Notes under the pieces: generated by a model
Told to the model about the DNA's origin: nothing
The model's input: the letters and a program-made list of their open reading frames with translations, nothing else
The model's database searches: none
Shown here: one piece after another, positions 45,171 to 54,359 of the stretch
Position numbering within the stretch: position 1 is the first letter of the stretch
Layout: each line of letters starts with the position of its first letter
NCBI GenBank assembly: GCA_938743325.2
Contig: OW568886.1
Location: forward strand, 1 to 64,000
Length of the DNA: 64,000 nt
DNA from: Pycnococcus provasolii
Lineage: Eukaryota; Chlorophyta; Pseudoscourfieldiophyceae; Pseudoscourfieldiales; Pycnococcaceae
Direction: 5' to 3'
Program-made: the position numbers and the translations under genes

Positions 45171-47513
45171 ATGTCCGCGTCCACGCCGTCGCCGCGCGTG
45201 AACGTGAATGTCTCGTCACCACAGACGCGCCAATTGGCAGGTCCGGGCGGCGTGCGGGTCACGCTGCTGTCGCTGTTCGTGCTCGTGACGCTCGTCACGC
45301 TCTTCTACGTCTTCCACGGCGTGTCGCTCACGCACTCGGCCGACGGACTTGGCGTAGTCGCATCATCGCCGGGGGGCACGCCAGGAAGCGTCCTTTCGTC
45401 GCGCCGATCGGCCGCGGTGCTCTCGCGCCTACGACGTGCGGCCATCACGTCGCAGGGCCAGTCAGCGCAATCTGCCAGCCATGACGTCGAGGACCCCGTT
45501 CGCGCGGCAAGATTCTACGCCGAAGCCGTCAGATCAGCCGCACTCAGCCCTGACGATGCATACAAGCAGCTGCTGAGAGACACGCGACTATCACCACAGG
45601 CGCTCAAGGATGTCCTCCACCACGACGTCAGAGACGCCGAGTCGTTCATGGCGTACGTCGCAAACACGCTTACGCCTGACGAGGACCTGCCAGCACCGCC
45701 GCCGCCACCCAGCCCGCCGCCGCCGCCGCCAATAGAGGAGGAGGAAGACGAGGGCGAGGCGCCAGGGTACCGAAAGATTGCACAGAAAAACAAGGGAAAG
45801 CTTCCCGAGCTGTCTAGCGAACTAGCGCACGCCGTCGCCGTCGACGGAACCGTATTGGTGACGTGGTGCAACCACCACTTCTCCGACTTTGCGTCCAACT
45901 GGGTGAAGCACGTCGTGCACGACCTCAAGTTAACCAACTACCTCGTCGGCTCGATGGACGATGAGATGGATAATGTGCTGCTCACGTCAGGATACCAAGG
46001 CTTCCACCTCGGCGGCGGACTCGGCACCGGCGACTTCGGGTGGGGCAGTCCAAAATTTCACCAGATGGGACGCCTTAAAATATGGCTCGCGAAGACGTTC
46101 GTCGACTTCGGCGTCGACCTGTTCCTGTGCGACATCGACACCGTCTGGATGCGCAACCCGCTCCCGTTTCTGATGAACTATCCGCACGCCGACATCCTCG
46201 TGTCGTCTGACCTGCTGCGCCCGAGTGCGACGGACGGCGGCCTCGAACTCTCGACCGAGCTGCACTCTGCCATGAACATTGGCGTGATGTACTTCAGGCA
46301 CGGCGTGGGAACGCGCGCGCTCCTGAAGGCGTGGGACGACGCCATCCAGGCGGACGATAAATACTGGGACCAGAACGCGTTCAACGACCTCGTGAAGAAA
46401 GGGCACACGTTCTGGGATGCCGAGCTCGAGCAACGGTGGTCGCGTGATCGCGACGCGGCAAATCTGCACGCCGTGAATGGATTCGACCGCGTGTTCTATG
46501 GCTTTGATAAGCAAGTTACCGTCGGCATCCTTCCCGTGAGCTTGTTTTGCTCCGGCCACACGTTCTTCGTGAGCCGCAAGCCGAACATGCTCAGCACCGG
46601 AGAACGCCCGTACATCGTTCACACCACCTTCCAGTTCGCTGGAACGCCAGGCAAGCGGTATCGTCTGCGCGAGATGGGACTCTGGCACACGGCTGACGAC
46701 ACGGCGTACTTCTCCATCCCCGAGGGCGGCTTGCTGTCGTTTAATATGACGCTTCCCGACAACGTGGGAGGCACTGGCGGTTTGGACGCGGTGGGTCGCT
46801 ACGGATACGTGGGCAAGGGAAGTGCCGTGAAGGATGGCCGGCAAGGAGGGGTGTGCACTGATGCGGACGACTTCTGCCGCGCCACTGAGACGGACGACCT
46901 CTTGCCGATTCACATGTCTGCCGTGGGGTACCAGCTTGCGGTGCTGGCTGACGCGTTGGCTCTCGCCCGTGCGATGGGGCGCGTTTTAGTTTTGCCCAAC
47001 TTCTTCTGCTTCTGCGACCGCTTCTGGGCTCCTGTCGAGCAGTGCAGAATACCCGGCCAGCTGCACCTCGACCTGCCATTCGTGTGTCCCACCGACCACG
47101 TCCTCGAGGCGGGCTTGGTGGGTGCGAAGCGGCTGTTCGATCCATCATGGAGTCGCGAGAGAGGCTACCTGCTTGACGATCGACTGTCCACGCACGGATG
47201 GAGTCGTGTGGAAGTTCGGAGCAGCGGCGCTTCGGCTCAAGCTAGTGATGTTTCGCACGAGGCTGTGGGCGTGGGTGCGAGTGGCACGCCGCCTCTCACC
47301 GTCCCAAGAGGTTCGCCTGCGAGCGCGTGGGCCGCTTCTGTGCGAGATGGCGGAGGAGAAGGCGCACCTCTTGTTCACGTCGGCCCACTGGTACCCGGCG
47401 ACGTGGGTGCGGATAAATTTGCTGAGGAGGCGAGATCTGCCGTCGACGAGGCGACGGGTGGGTGGTGCTGCACGTCGTCAGGTGGAAAGAGATACAACAT
47501 GTTGTCTTCGTAA
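45171..47513 (+). CDS. GT77-family glycosyltransferase (XEG113/RRA-like arabinosyltransferase)
   Basis: 780 residues. Type II Golgi topology: a short basic N-terminus, one span (about 29-50, LLSLFVLVTLVTLFYVFHG), and a long stem with PPPPPSPPPPPP (about 179-190). The catalytic domain (about 225-520) has VTWCNHHFSDFASNWVKHV, LGGGLGTGDFGWGSPKF, the metal-binding DIDTVW (DxD), and MNIGVMYFRHG, all typical of plant GT77. XEG113 and RRA add beta-linked arabinose to hydroxyproline arabinan chains of extensins. The following segment (about 570-650) also matches the XEG113 C-terminal region (LPNFFCFCDRFWAPVEQCR). A telomere-like tract ends 54 bases upstream. Exact linkage is uncertain. Confidence 0.85.
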   Translation: MSASTPSPRVNVNVSSPQTRQLAGPGGVRVTLLSLFVLVTLVTLFYVFHGVSLTHSADGLGVVASSPGGTPGSVLSSRRSAAVLSRLRRAAITSQGQSAQSASHDVEDPVRAARFYAEAVRSAALSPDDAYKQLLRDTRLSPQALKDVLHHDVRDAESFMAYVANTLTPDEDLPAPPPPPSPPPPPPIEEEEDEGEAPGYRKIAQKNKGKLPELSSELAHAVAVDGTVLVTWCNHHFSDFASNWVKHVVHDLKLTNYLVGSMDDEMDNVLLTSGYQGFHLGGGLGTGDFGWGSPKFHQMGRLKIWLAKTFVDFGVDLFLCDIDTVWMRNPLPFLMNYPHADILVSSDLLRPSATDGGLELSTELHSAMNIGVMYFRHGVGTRALLKAWDDAIQADDKYWDQNAFNDLVKKGHTFWDAELEQRWSRDRDAANLHAVNGFDRVFYGFDKQVTVGILPVSLFCSGHTFFVSRKPNMLSTGERPYIVHTTFQFAGTPGKRYRLREMGLWHTADDTAYFSIPEGGLLSFNMTLPDNVGGTGGLDAVGRYGYVGKGSAVKDGRQGGVCTDADDFCRATETDDLLPIHMSAVGYQLAVLADALALARAMGRVLVLPNFFCFCDRFWAPVEQCRIPGQLHLDLPFVCPTDHVLEAGLVGAKRLFDPSWSRERGYLLDDRLSTHGWSRVEVRSSGASAQASDVSHEAVGVGASGTPPLTVPRGSPASAWAASVRDGGGEGAPLVHVGPLVPGDVGADKFAEEARSAVDEATGGWCCTSSGGKRYNMLSS

Positions 47514-47737
47514 GATATTATTATTTTGAATGATCGATCCATGTTGTCGTTGGTTTCGTTTGGTGGTTGTTGAAAACGCGCAGCTGAGTGGTGAATGTGA
47601 AAGGAAGGCTGTTGGACGAAGTAAAACTCGATTACTTTACTGAGTGAGCGATCTTAGGTTTTCGGTTTTTCTGTTTTCTGTTTTTTTTTTTCAATTTTTG
47701 TTCTGTTTGTGCGTGCGTGCGTGTCGCGGTGCCGGTT

Positions 47738-48517
47738 TTACGCATCCACGACAGCGAGGACGCGCTCCTTGATGTCATCACTTGTCAACGACGAGTCTCC
47801 ACCCTTGATGACGGCGAATCGGTTTCGTACCGTCTGAAACTTGGTGGTTGTAATTTCCGCGCTGTGCACCTTCAGTTTGAGTTCTGCAAACGTGCTGGTG
47901 ATTTTCGCGAGAAGTCCCGGTCGGTCCTTTCCCTCGATGACGACGACAAGCATGTTTTCTGGCATGGCATCGAACCGCATGACCTGTACGTCCGCCGTCT
48001 CCTCGTCGTCGACTTCTGCATCGTCGTTTGTTGCGTTCGCGGACGGCACGGTTTCGTCGAGGAGTGCGGAGATGACAGCCGTGCGCACCTCCGCCTCGAC
48101 GAGCGGCTCTGGTCCAAGTGGCGTGATGACGAAGGTGTCGTTGACCATGTCTGTGTCAGGCGTGGTTGTGACGTTCGCGTTTTCGATGGTTGCGTTCGCG
48201 GCGTTGAGTGCCTGCGAGATTATGGTGAGCAGACCGTCCCTGTCCTTGGTTTTGATGTCGAGCTTCATCTTCCCGGTGGTTCCGATCATCGCAACGTCGA
48301 TTTCGATCGAATCCGCTCCTTCTGGGCCATCGCTGTCGAAGCTGAACGTGACACTGTCCGAAGGAGGCATGGACGTGTCCGTCGTCGTCGCCCGACAAGG
48401 AGGGTGAGATGATAAGGACGGTGAAGAAGAGCGGTGATGACGACAAAGACGTGGCTTACCAAAAGGCAAAGAAGATGAGCTACGGGACATTATTGCGGAC
48501 GGCATTGCAGAGAGCAT
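47738..48517 (-). CDS. Double ACT-domain protein, plastid-type (ACR11/12-like)
   Basis: 259 residues from ATG 48517. Residues 1-55 (MLSAMPSAIMSRSSSSLPFG at the start) look like a transit peptide. Two ACT domains follow: one at about 80-150 (LDIKTKDRDGLLTIISQALN) and one at about 180-250 (VVIEGKDRPGLLAKITSTFA), each with the ligand-loop D-R-x-GLL. Plant ACR11 binds glutamine and activates plastid glutamine synthetase/Fd-GOGAT; a similar amino-acid-sensing role is plausible. An acidic linker (DDAEVDDEETAD) joins the two. No catalytic domain is present. Confidence 0.85.
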   Translation of the reverse strand: MLSAMPSAIMSRSSSSLPFGKPRLCRHHRSSSPSLSSHPPCRATTTDTSMPPSDSVTFSFDSDGPEGADSIEIDVAMIGTTGKMKLDIKTKDRDGLLTIISQALNAANATIENANVTTTPDTDMVNDTFVITPLGPEPLVEAEVRTAVISALLDETVPSANATNDDAEVDDEETADVQVMRFDAMPENMLVVVIEGKDRPGLLAKITSTFAELKLKVHSAEITTTKFQTVRNRFAVIKGGDSSLTSDDIKERVLAVVDA

Positions 48518-49835
48518 GGTGAACAAAGAACTCTATAGGACACAAACAACTAAAAATCAAGAAACAACGATAGGATGTTTGTTACCAGCAGGTACTCGGA
48601 GTGATGAGGAGGGAGAGAAGGTGGATGTAAGACGTGTGATGGATGATTCGCCTGATGATGAAGGCCTGATGATCCCAGGGCCTTCCTTCGACGCGTTGAA
48701 CCTAAAATTACGGTTGCTTTTTCGGTTTGCGGAAAATAGAAAAAGAAGGTTTGATTTGATTTGATTCAGGGAAAAGAAACCGGACAATTTGGCAACGGGA
48801 ATTATGGGAATTCAGTAATTCACAGGGAACAAGGAAGGCCCTTGCAAAAGGGGTTGTTGTTGGGATGTGACAATACTGTAATGGACCGAATACAGTCGTA
48901 TTCGGGGTGTCTCGCCAGAGAGGGGAAAACAGCAAGCTTTCTTCGTTTTCCCCTGCTGTGGCCCCACGATGTGAAAATGGGATGGGAAATTCGGACAATT
49001 CATTCGGACAGAAAGCAACGACTTCTATTTTTCACGTGAGGTGTCGTTGCTCGAACGCGATTCTCCTTCTCCTGTTCTATCATACTCTGGGCCTTCGTTG
49101 CTTTACTGTACAGTATTCTATCCTATATCTCTTGTGCCCAATGCCCATCAAGCAAGGGCACTTTTTCCGGCGAGAACATTCCTCGAGCTCGAAGAAAAAG
49201 GGAACGATTTGGTCCTCCAGGTGGCGACATGCGCGCACCGACGGGATCCGCGGATCTTCAAACGACACAGTCTTTCGCTTGTGCGTCTTTTTTCCCGGAT
49301 GAAACGTCGCATCCCGTCGGTTTCGTTCGTTGGGTCAGGTATCACGCGATAAACGCTCTGCTCTGCTTTGCTTTCGCCACTCCGTTTGTTTTCGTGTTTA
49401 CCTCACGTAAAGGCCGTCTCCGCCCAAGAACCAAGAAGGAGCGAACAAGTCGCCAAGTGTCGCCAACAACAGCTCCGTCCTGCTTGGAGATGGGAGGCGA
49501 GGCGAGCCCGAGGGTCAGAGGGTGGGCGGTGCCTGGGTGGTACAAATCAAATCTACATATCTCGGTCCCGTTCTCCCCCTGGCAGCCTGGAAAATGAAAG
49601 GAAAGGAAACGCAACTCAGGCCACGAATCTTCATTCATCCATTCTGCCACGCCTTGCAAGGCCAGTCTTGGTGTGCACGTGCGTCCTGTATCCCTAAGGT
49701 TACCACTTCATTTTGAAACCAGCATCAGCACTGGGCACCGGCTCGAACTCAATCATCTTTTAAGATTCTAATTCTATGTTCTATGGGCGGGATGCTCACC
49801 TTGCCTTAGCTTGCTTGTCGTGAACGGGAACATTC
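48518..49835. other. Long intergenic region with three hairpins
   Basis: No convincing gene in 1.3 kb. Hairpins: CCGAATAC (48886-48893) with 48898-48905, 4-base loop; AGGGGAAAAC (48921-48930) with 48945-48954; GCAACGAC (49015-49022) with 49043-49050. Short frames on both strands conflict. Candidate noncoding RNA or terminator structures. Confidence 0.4.
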
Positions 49836-50180
49836 ATGAATGCCGAGAAGACGACAGTCGTGTCGCGCCTCGACGCGCTCGAACGGCGCGTGTGTGCGTT
49901 TGGAACCATGTGGGGAGTGTTAAGTGGGGCATCAACGCTCGCTCTCATCGCGTGGTATGTGGTCAGGCATACCGTGTACGGTGCGCTGGCATTTGTTATT
50001 CTGTCGTATGTCAAAGGAACAGCCGTGGCGATTGGCGCGTTCTTCCTCTTCATACACTTATATAAGCTAGGACGGTGGATGCAAATCACTCGTGCAGACC
50101 AGCTACGCGAGGCTCAAGCAGCCAAGCAGAACAACGGCACGTCAAACCTTAAGCAGGTGGTGGTTGTAGAAAAATTGTAG
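49836..50180 (+). CDS. Small two-span membrane protein, unknown
   Basis: 114 residues. A short helical N-terminus (SRLDALERRVCAFG) precedes two hydrophobic spans (about 30-44 and 50-75), and a charged helical tail (TRADQLREAQAAKQN) ends in VVVVEKL. The double span with a cytosolic coiled tail resembles small ER or plastid-envelope proteins but matches no family I know. The stop lies 38 bases from the converging Nudix gene's stop. Coding status rests on the plausible protein pattern. Confidence 0.5.
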   Translation: MNAEKTTVVSRLDALERRVCAFGTMWGVLSGASTLALIAWYVVRHTVYGALAFVILSYVKGTAVAIGAFFLFIHLYKLGRWMQITRADQLREAQAAKQNNGTSNLKQVVVVEKL

Positions 50181-50218
50181 GAATTCGATATATATATTAC
50201 TAACCCTATATATTGATT

Positions 50219-51091
50219 TTACAAGTCGAAGGTTCCGAGGAAGAGTGCCGCACCTCCGCGGTGGCATCCAGGCATGCTATTCTGAGCCAACTGAGGCAAC
50301 GCGTCTTTGTGCACACAAACCAACCGCACGGATTCGTGCTTGTCGCTCCGTCGTGCATACCGAACCTCGACGTCGTGCTTCGTCAAATCTGGCGCGCTCA
50401 CGCACCAAAAGGCTGTGCACCGCGCATTCTCCACACGCCGCGTGATTCCCAGAAACCGTGCGGTGGAAGTGTCCAAGTCGCCGTCTTCGGCGCTCAAGCC
50501 GGTCTCTTCGAAAACCTCGCGCCAGACGCTGTCAAGAAACTCTCTTTCAATTGCAGGTTGATACTTCGCAAGCAGGTCGTCCGCCTCATTTTGCGTGAGT
50601 GTTAGAGCGCGCTTCCAAGCCGCGACTAGGTGTTCGTCGTCGAGAGGCGGCACCTCGTCCGGTTCCGCGTGTCCTCCCGGAAACACAATCAAGCCAGGCG
50701 CTTCCCCGACAGCTGTTCCGCGCTGCAGCAAGACGACGTGTCCGTCTTTCGTTTCGACGATGGCGCCGTTCCCGAGCGAGCTTGCCATGTGCCTGTGCCT
50801 TGTCTGTGAGTCTTCCGCCGACGTGTCTAAGTACGCCTTCCAGTCCGGACTGCAGTTCGTTCCCAGATATTCTTTGTACGACGTGATTCCAAGGTGAAAC
50901 ACGCAACAGGCTTGCTTTGCATCAAAGTGCGCGGAATCGAACCTGAACTTAGGCGCATCCCACAAGGATCCACCGGAGGATGCCAGGCGCGATGCCCATA
51001 TGCGGTCAATAAGCTCATCTGCGTCGTCCTGAACGGAGTCGTGACAAGTTCGTGGCATAGCTAGAGGTACGCGCCTGTAGATTGTGGACAT
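50219..51091 (-). CDS. Nudix hydrolase, NUDT22-like (UDP-sugar diphosphatase)
   Basis: 290 residues from ATG 51091. It follows the NUDT22 layout: an N-terminal helical region with HLGITSYKEYLGTNC, then LGNGAIVETKDGHVVLLQRG, APGLIVFPGGHAEPDE, and the Nudix helix FLDSVWREVFEETGL, where the REVFEE glutamates bind the metal. Human NUDT22 (303 residues) splits UDP-glucose and UDP-galactose into sugar phosphate and UMP, but its Nudix box is degenerate; here REVFEETGL is nearly canonical, so activity range may differ. No targeting peptide at this start; an in-frame upstream ATG near 51273 would add about 60 low-complexity residues. Confidence 0.87.
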   Translation of the reverse strand: MSTIYRRVPLAMPRTCHDSVQDDADELIDRIWASRLASSGGSLWDAPKFRFDSAHFDAKQACCVFHLGITSYKEYLGTNCSPDWKAYLDTSAEDSQTRHRHMASSLGNGAIVETKDGHVVLLQRGTAVGEAPGLIVFPGGHAEPDEVPPLDDEHLVAAWKRALTLTQNEADDLLAKYQPAIEREFLDSVWREVFEETGLSAEDGDLDTSTARFLGITRRVENARCTAFWCVSAPDLTKHDVEVRYARRSDKHESVRLVCVHKDALPQLAQNSMPGCHRGGAALFLGTFDL

Positions 51092-51667
51092 ACGAATGGA
51101 AAACTCAGAGGAAGAAGAAGAAGAAGACGGAGGAGGAGGTTGTGTGTATAGGATACTGTAGCGGTGCAAGGAGTCACATGTCACCACATCATCTTCATGG
51201 AGCACATCTCCATCTGCAACATCTGCCGCGGACATGACATGTAGTTCTCGTTTACGGATGGGCGCGTGCATGCATGCGTGGGAAAAAACGACGTCAGAGG
51301 GGCCGGGAAGGAACGAACCCCGAATAAATTCCAACCCCAACCCCGAATGAATTCCAACCAACCTCGAATAAATTCCAACCCCAACCAACCCCGAATGAAT
51401 TCCAATTCCAACCCCAACCCCGAATGAAATCCAACCCCCACAACCGATCATGAGCACCCATGCTGAATTAATTACACATTTGTCTCATTGTAAATTTAGG
51501 TTATCCTAAGAGAGGTTTTGAATTTGTTCCGACGTTTTCTATCGACCGATTTTAATATCCTTCTCTTTTGGAGGGTTTGTGTTTTTTTTCCTTGTCATTT
51601 TATTTTATTCATTCTCTCTGCGTGTGTGTGTGTGTGTGCGTGTGTGTGGCGTCGTTTCATTTCTTCA
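51092..51667. promoter_or_regulatory. Divergent region with a 16-30 base minisatellite
   Basis: 51316-51438 contains about six irregular copies of a unit built from CCGAATGAATTCCAACC and CCAACC. It is followed by AT-rich sequence, a GT repeat (51621-51648) and the E2 gene start. No gene is seen. Confidence 0.5.
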
Positions 51668-52825
51668 ATGAACGGTGACAGCAGTAGTAGTCCAGGGCTG
51701 AAAGACGGCCCAGGTGAAGTGGTGTCTTCACCAGCAGGGTCTTCATCAGCACAGACACCTGGAGGGGCACACTCGTCGCAAGCCCTGGATGGATCAGCGC
51801 AACCTTCGGAGAAGGCACACGAGCAATCCTCTCTTTCAGACTCCTCAGCGTCGCCGCTTTCACAGCCGTCGTCAACCCAAAAGGCAAAGAAAGACACGAC
51901 GACGACGACAACTCCGTCTTCGCCGGAGGAGAAGTACAACCCGAACAACCCGGGGGTGCGGCGAATTCTATCCGAATATCGGGAACTGCAAAAGGAACGG
52001 AAACAGGCGGCGAAACAAACTACGCCACTCGAGTACGCCGCGTGCCCGCTCGAAAAGGATATCTTCGAATGGCACTTCGCCATCAGAGGGCCCAAGGGAA
52101 CGCCGTTTGAAGGCGGCATCTACCACGGACGCATCATCCTGCCGTCAGAGTACCCGTTCAAACCGCCGGCGTTCCTGCTATTAACACCCAACGGGCGGTT
52201 CGAGACTAACGTCAAGGTGTGCCTGACGATATCGCAGCACCACCCGGAACACTGGCAACCTTCGTGGTCCGTCAGAACGGCGCTTGTCGCGCTTGTCGCG
52301 TTCCTGCCCACGCCCGCGGATGGCGCGGTCGGATCGCTCGAGTGGTCCGCGGAAGAAAGGAAGAACTGCGCGGCTGCAAGCCGGCGTGGACCGCCAGAGT
52401 GGGGAGGCGAGGCGAGGCGTGAAGTCATGCAGCAACTGCACGCCCAACTTCTGCAGGGGGAGAAGCTTGAGGTGTGCGAGACGCAAACGCCTCCTCCACC
52501 GTCGCCTATTGCAACGACACTGCCACCACCAGCAGTTGCTGCACAACGACCACAGCCGCCGCCACCACCACCATCCCCACAACCTCCGTCGCCAACTCCC
52601 ACGACATCTCCACCGCCAGCTACGCCAGCAGCACCATCACCATCACTAGCACCAGCACCAGCACCAGCACCACAACCACCACCGCCACGACAGACAGCAA
52701 CACCGTCGCAACAAGACCAAGAACCAGGTGGTATCGTGATGGCTATTCTAGGCACGATAATTTCTGTGGTCTTCGTCACATTTGCGGTACGCGTCTTGAT
52801 GGCGGATGCGGATGGCGACCTGTAA
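51668..52825 (+). CDS. Tail-anchored ubiquitin-conjugating enzyme (UBE2J/UBC6/UBC32-34 type)
   Basis: 385 residues. A Ser-rich N-terminus (1-90) precedes the UBC fold (about 95-250): NNPGVRRILSEYRELQ, FEWHFAIRGPKGTPFEGG, GRIILPSEYPFKPPAFLLL, PNGRFETN, and the active-site cysteine in KVCLTISQHHPEHWQPSW. This short LTISxxHPExWQPSW form is diagnostic of the UBE2J class. A long Pro-rich linker leads to one C-terminal span (about 355-377, GGIVMAILGTIISVVFVTFA), so the catalytic domain faces the cytosol on the ER. It should serve ER-associated degradation. The N-terminal extension is unusual for the class. ATG 51668 is the first in frame after the GT-rich leader. Confidence 0.92.
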   Translation: MNGDSSSSPGLKDGPGEVVSSPAGSSSAQTPGGAHSSQALDGSAQPSEKAHEQSSLSDSSASPLSQPSSTQKAKKDTTTTTTPSSPEEKYNPNNPGVRRILSEYRELQKERKQAAKQTTPLEYAACPLEKDIFEWHFAIRGPKGTPFEGGIYHGRIILPSEYPFKPPAFLLLTPNGRFETNVKVCLTISQHHPEHWQPSWSVRTALVALVAFLPTPADGAVGSLEWSAEERKNCAAASRRGPPEWGGEARREVMQQLHAQLLQGEKLEVCETQTPPPPSPIATTLPPPAVAAQRPQPPPPPPSPQPPSPTPTTSPPPATPAAPSPSLAPAPAPAPQPPPPRQTATPSQQDQEPGGIVMAILGTIISVVFVTFAVRVLMADADGDL

Positions 52826-52923
52826 AACGAATTTTTATGTTTATAAAAAGAAGAAGAACGCGTTACTTGCAGTAAAAGTTACTTGGTGAAAAGAAAAGAA
52901 AACATGTAAAAGGCCAAAAAGGG

Positions 52924-53991
52924 TCAGCGTCGCTTCACGCGATCACCCGCGTTTGCCGTGAGGAACTTGTTGAGCGTAATCTCCATCTCTCTTTCCGCGT
53001 TTTTCCCACCTCTCGTTCCTGCCGTCTTTGGGTCGTTCATGTCGTAGTCTGGACCGTAGGCAATTTGGTAAGGGTCGAACTGCGAAGCCTCTTTCTTGAG
53101 TTCCTCCTCCTTGCCCTTGCGTAGCACGAGAGGCGCGAAGCTGCGCCGACCACCCTCCATGAGCACGCCCTTCCCTCTCGTTGGCGGGATTGCGAAGTTC
53201 GCAATGGCGCGGATCGTCGACATGGGTGCGTCGACGAAGTTTGCATCCTTGTTGACGACGCGTATGCTCGTCTTCGCAGGGTATGGGTCTGTCCAGTCTT
53301 CTCCCATGATAGCCTTGGAAATGGGTGAGAAGTACGTGTCGCCGTTGCTGCGGTACACGGTGACGGTTCGCATGAAGGTTGTGCTTTGGTCGTCGCTCCA
53401 CAGCTGCAGATACCTGTCTTCTTCGAGTCGCACGAAGATTTCGCCAAACTCCGTCGTGACAACTTGAAGCGTCGCGGGGTCAACGTACGCCATGTGTTTG
53501 TTGTTTGGGCTCATTGCTGGTGGCACGTATTTGATATCACCGTTGGTGGGTGTATTCATGATGACGAGAAATCCCGCCGTCGCGAGCGCCCCCCCTCCGA
53601 GCAGGGCGAGCCTCCTTCGCGTCGCGAACGGGTTTCCCATTCCGTTTCTTTTAGGCGTCGTCGGCGGTCTTGGTGCCGCACGTCCCGGCATCCTTCCTCC
53701 AGGTAACGGCGGTGGTGCAGCTGGCGTGACTGGCGTTCGCATGCGTTCCGTCGCGACGCCACCACCACCACCACCACCACCTTCAAAAAACGACGAGTCC
53801 TCATACGACGGAGAAGGCGGCGAACCTTCATTATTTGAAAGACCACCACCCGCACCCCCACCCCCGGGTCGACGAGGAGGAGGCGGAGGACGACGACGGG
53901 CACCCGAGGACGAAGACGAAGCAGATACGACACGCAGGTGAGAACCCCGAGAAGCACGACGACAGAATAACGACGAGGAATAAGCCGGCAT
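52924..53991 (-). CDS. Plastid-targeted single-span protein, unknown family
   Basis: 355 residues from ATG 53991. The N-terminus (MPAYSSSLFCRRASRGSHLR) is a typical transit peptide. A Pro/Gly/Ser-rich stretch (35-125) follows, then a hydrophobic span (about 135-153, RLALLGGGALATAGFLVIM) and a conserved-looking globular region: FGEIFVRLEEDRYLQLW, FMRTVTVYRSNGDTYFSP, GEDWTDPYPAKTSIRVV. The last part is charged. I recognise no domain; a thylakoid or envelope protein is plausible. The divergent region upstream has G-rich runs and seven telomere-like units. Confidence 0.7.
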   Translation of the reverse strand: MPAYSSSLFCRRASRGSHLRVVSASSSSSGARRRPPPPPRRPGGGGAGGGLSNNEGSPPSPSYEDSSFFEGGGGGGGGVATERMRTPVTPAAPPPLPGGRMPGRAAPRPPTTPKRNGMGNPFATRRRLALLGGGALATAGFLVIMNTPTNGDIKYVPPAMSPNNKHMAYVDPATLQVVTTEFGEIFVRLEEDRYLQLWSDDQSTTFMRTVTVYRSNGDTYFSPISKAIMGEDWTDPYPAKTSIRVVNKDANFVDAPMSTIRAIANFAIPPTRGKGVLMEGGRRSFAPLVLRKGKEEELKKEASQFDPYQIAYGPDYDMNDPKTAGTRGGKNAEREMEITLNKFLTANAGDRVKRR

Positions 53992-54359
53992 GACGAGACG
54001 ACGATAGCTATGACGAGCCCTGAAACGAGAGCCGCCGCGCTGGCACACGGAAATAGAAATGGGAGGACGAGCGACAAAAGGGAACAGGGGTCGGCCGGGG
54101 GGTGACAAGGGGGGGGGCACAAGGGGGGCAAAATATCCAAAGAAAAAGACACCAGCAAAATATCCACAACAACCCTAACCCTAACCCTAACCCTAACCCT
54201 AACCCTAACCCTGTAAACCCTAACTAGAGTCACACTCTCACGTACCGGGTAGTGGTAAGGCACGGTTAAGAATACCCTGTTCTTGTTCTTGTTCTGGCAA
54301 AACTCGGGACCCCGTTGTCCGTTGACCAGTTCAGTTCGACATCAGTGTCGTCATCAATA
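53992..54359. promoter_or_regulatory. Divergent promoter with G runs and telomere-like tract
   Basis: Poly-G runs at 54095-54127 (poly-C on the leftward gene's sense strand), then about seven CCCTAA units at 54173-54224, between two divergent starts. Confidence 0.55.
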
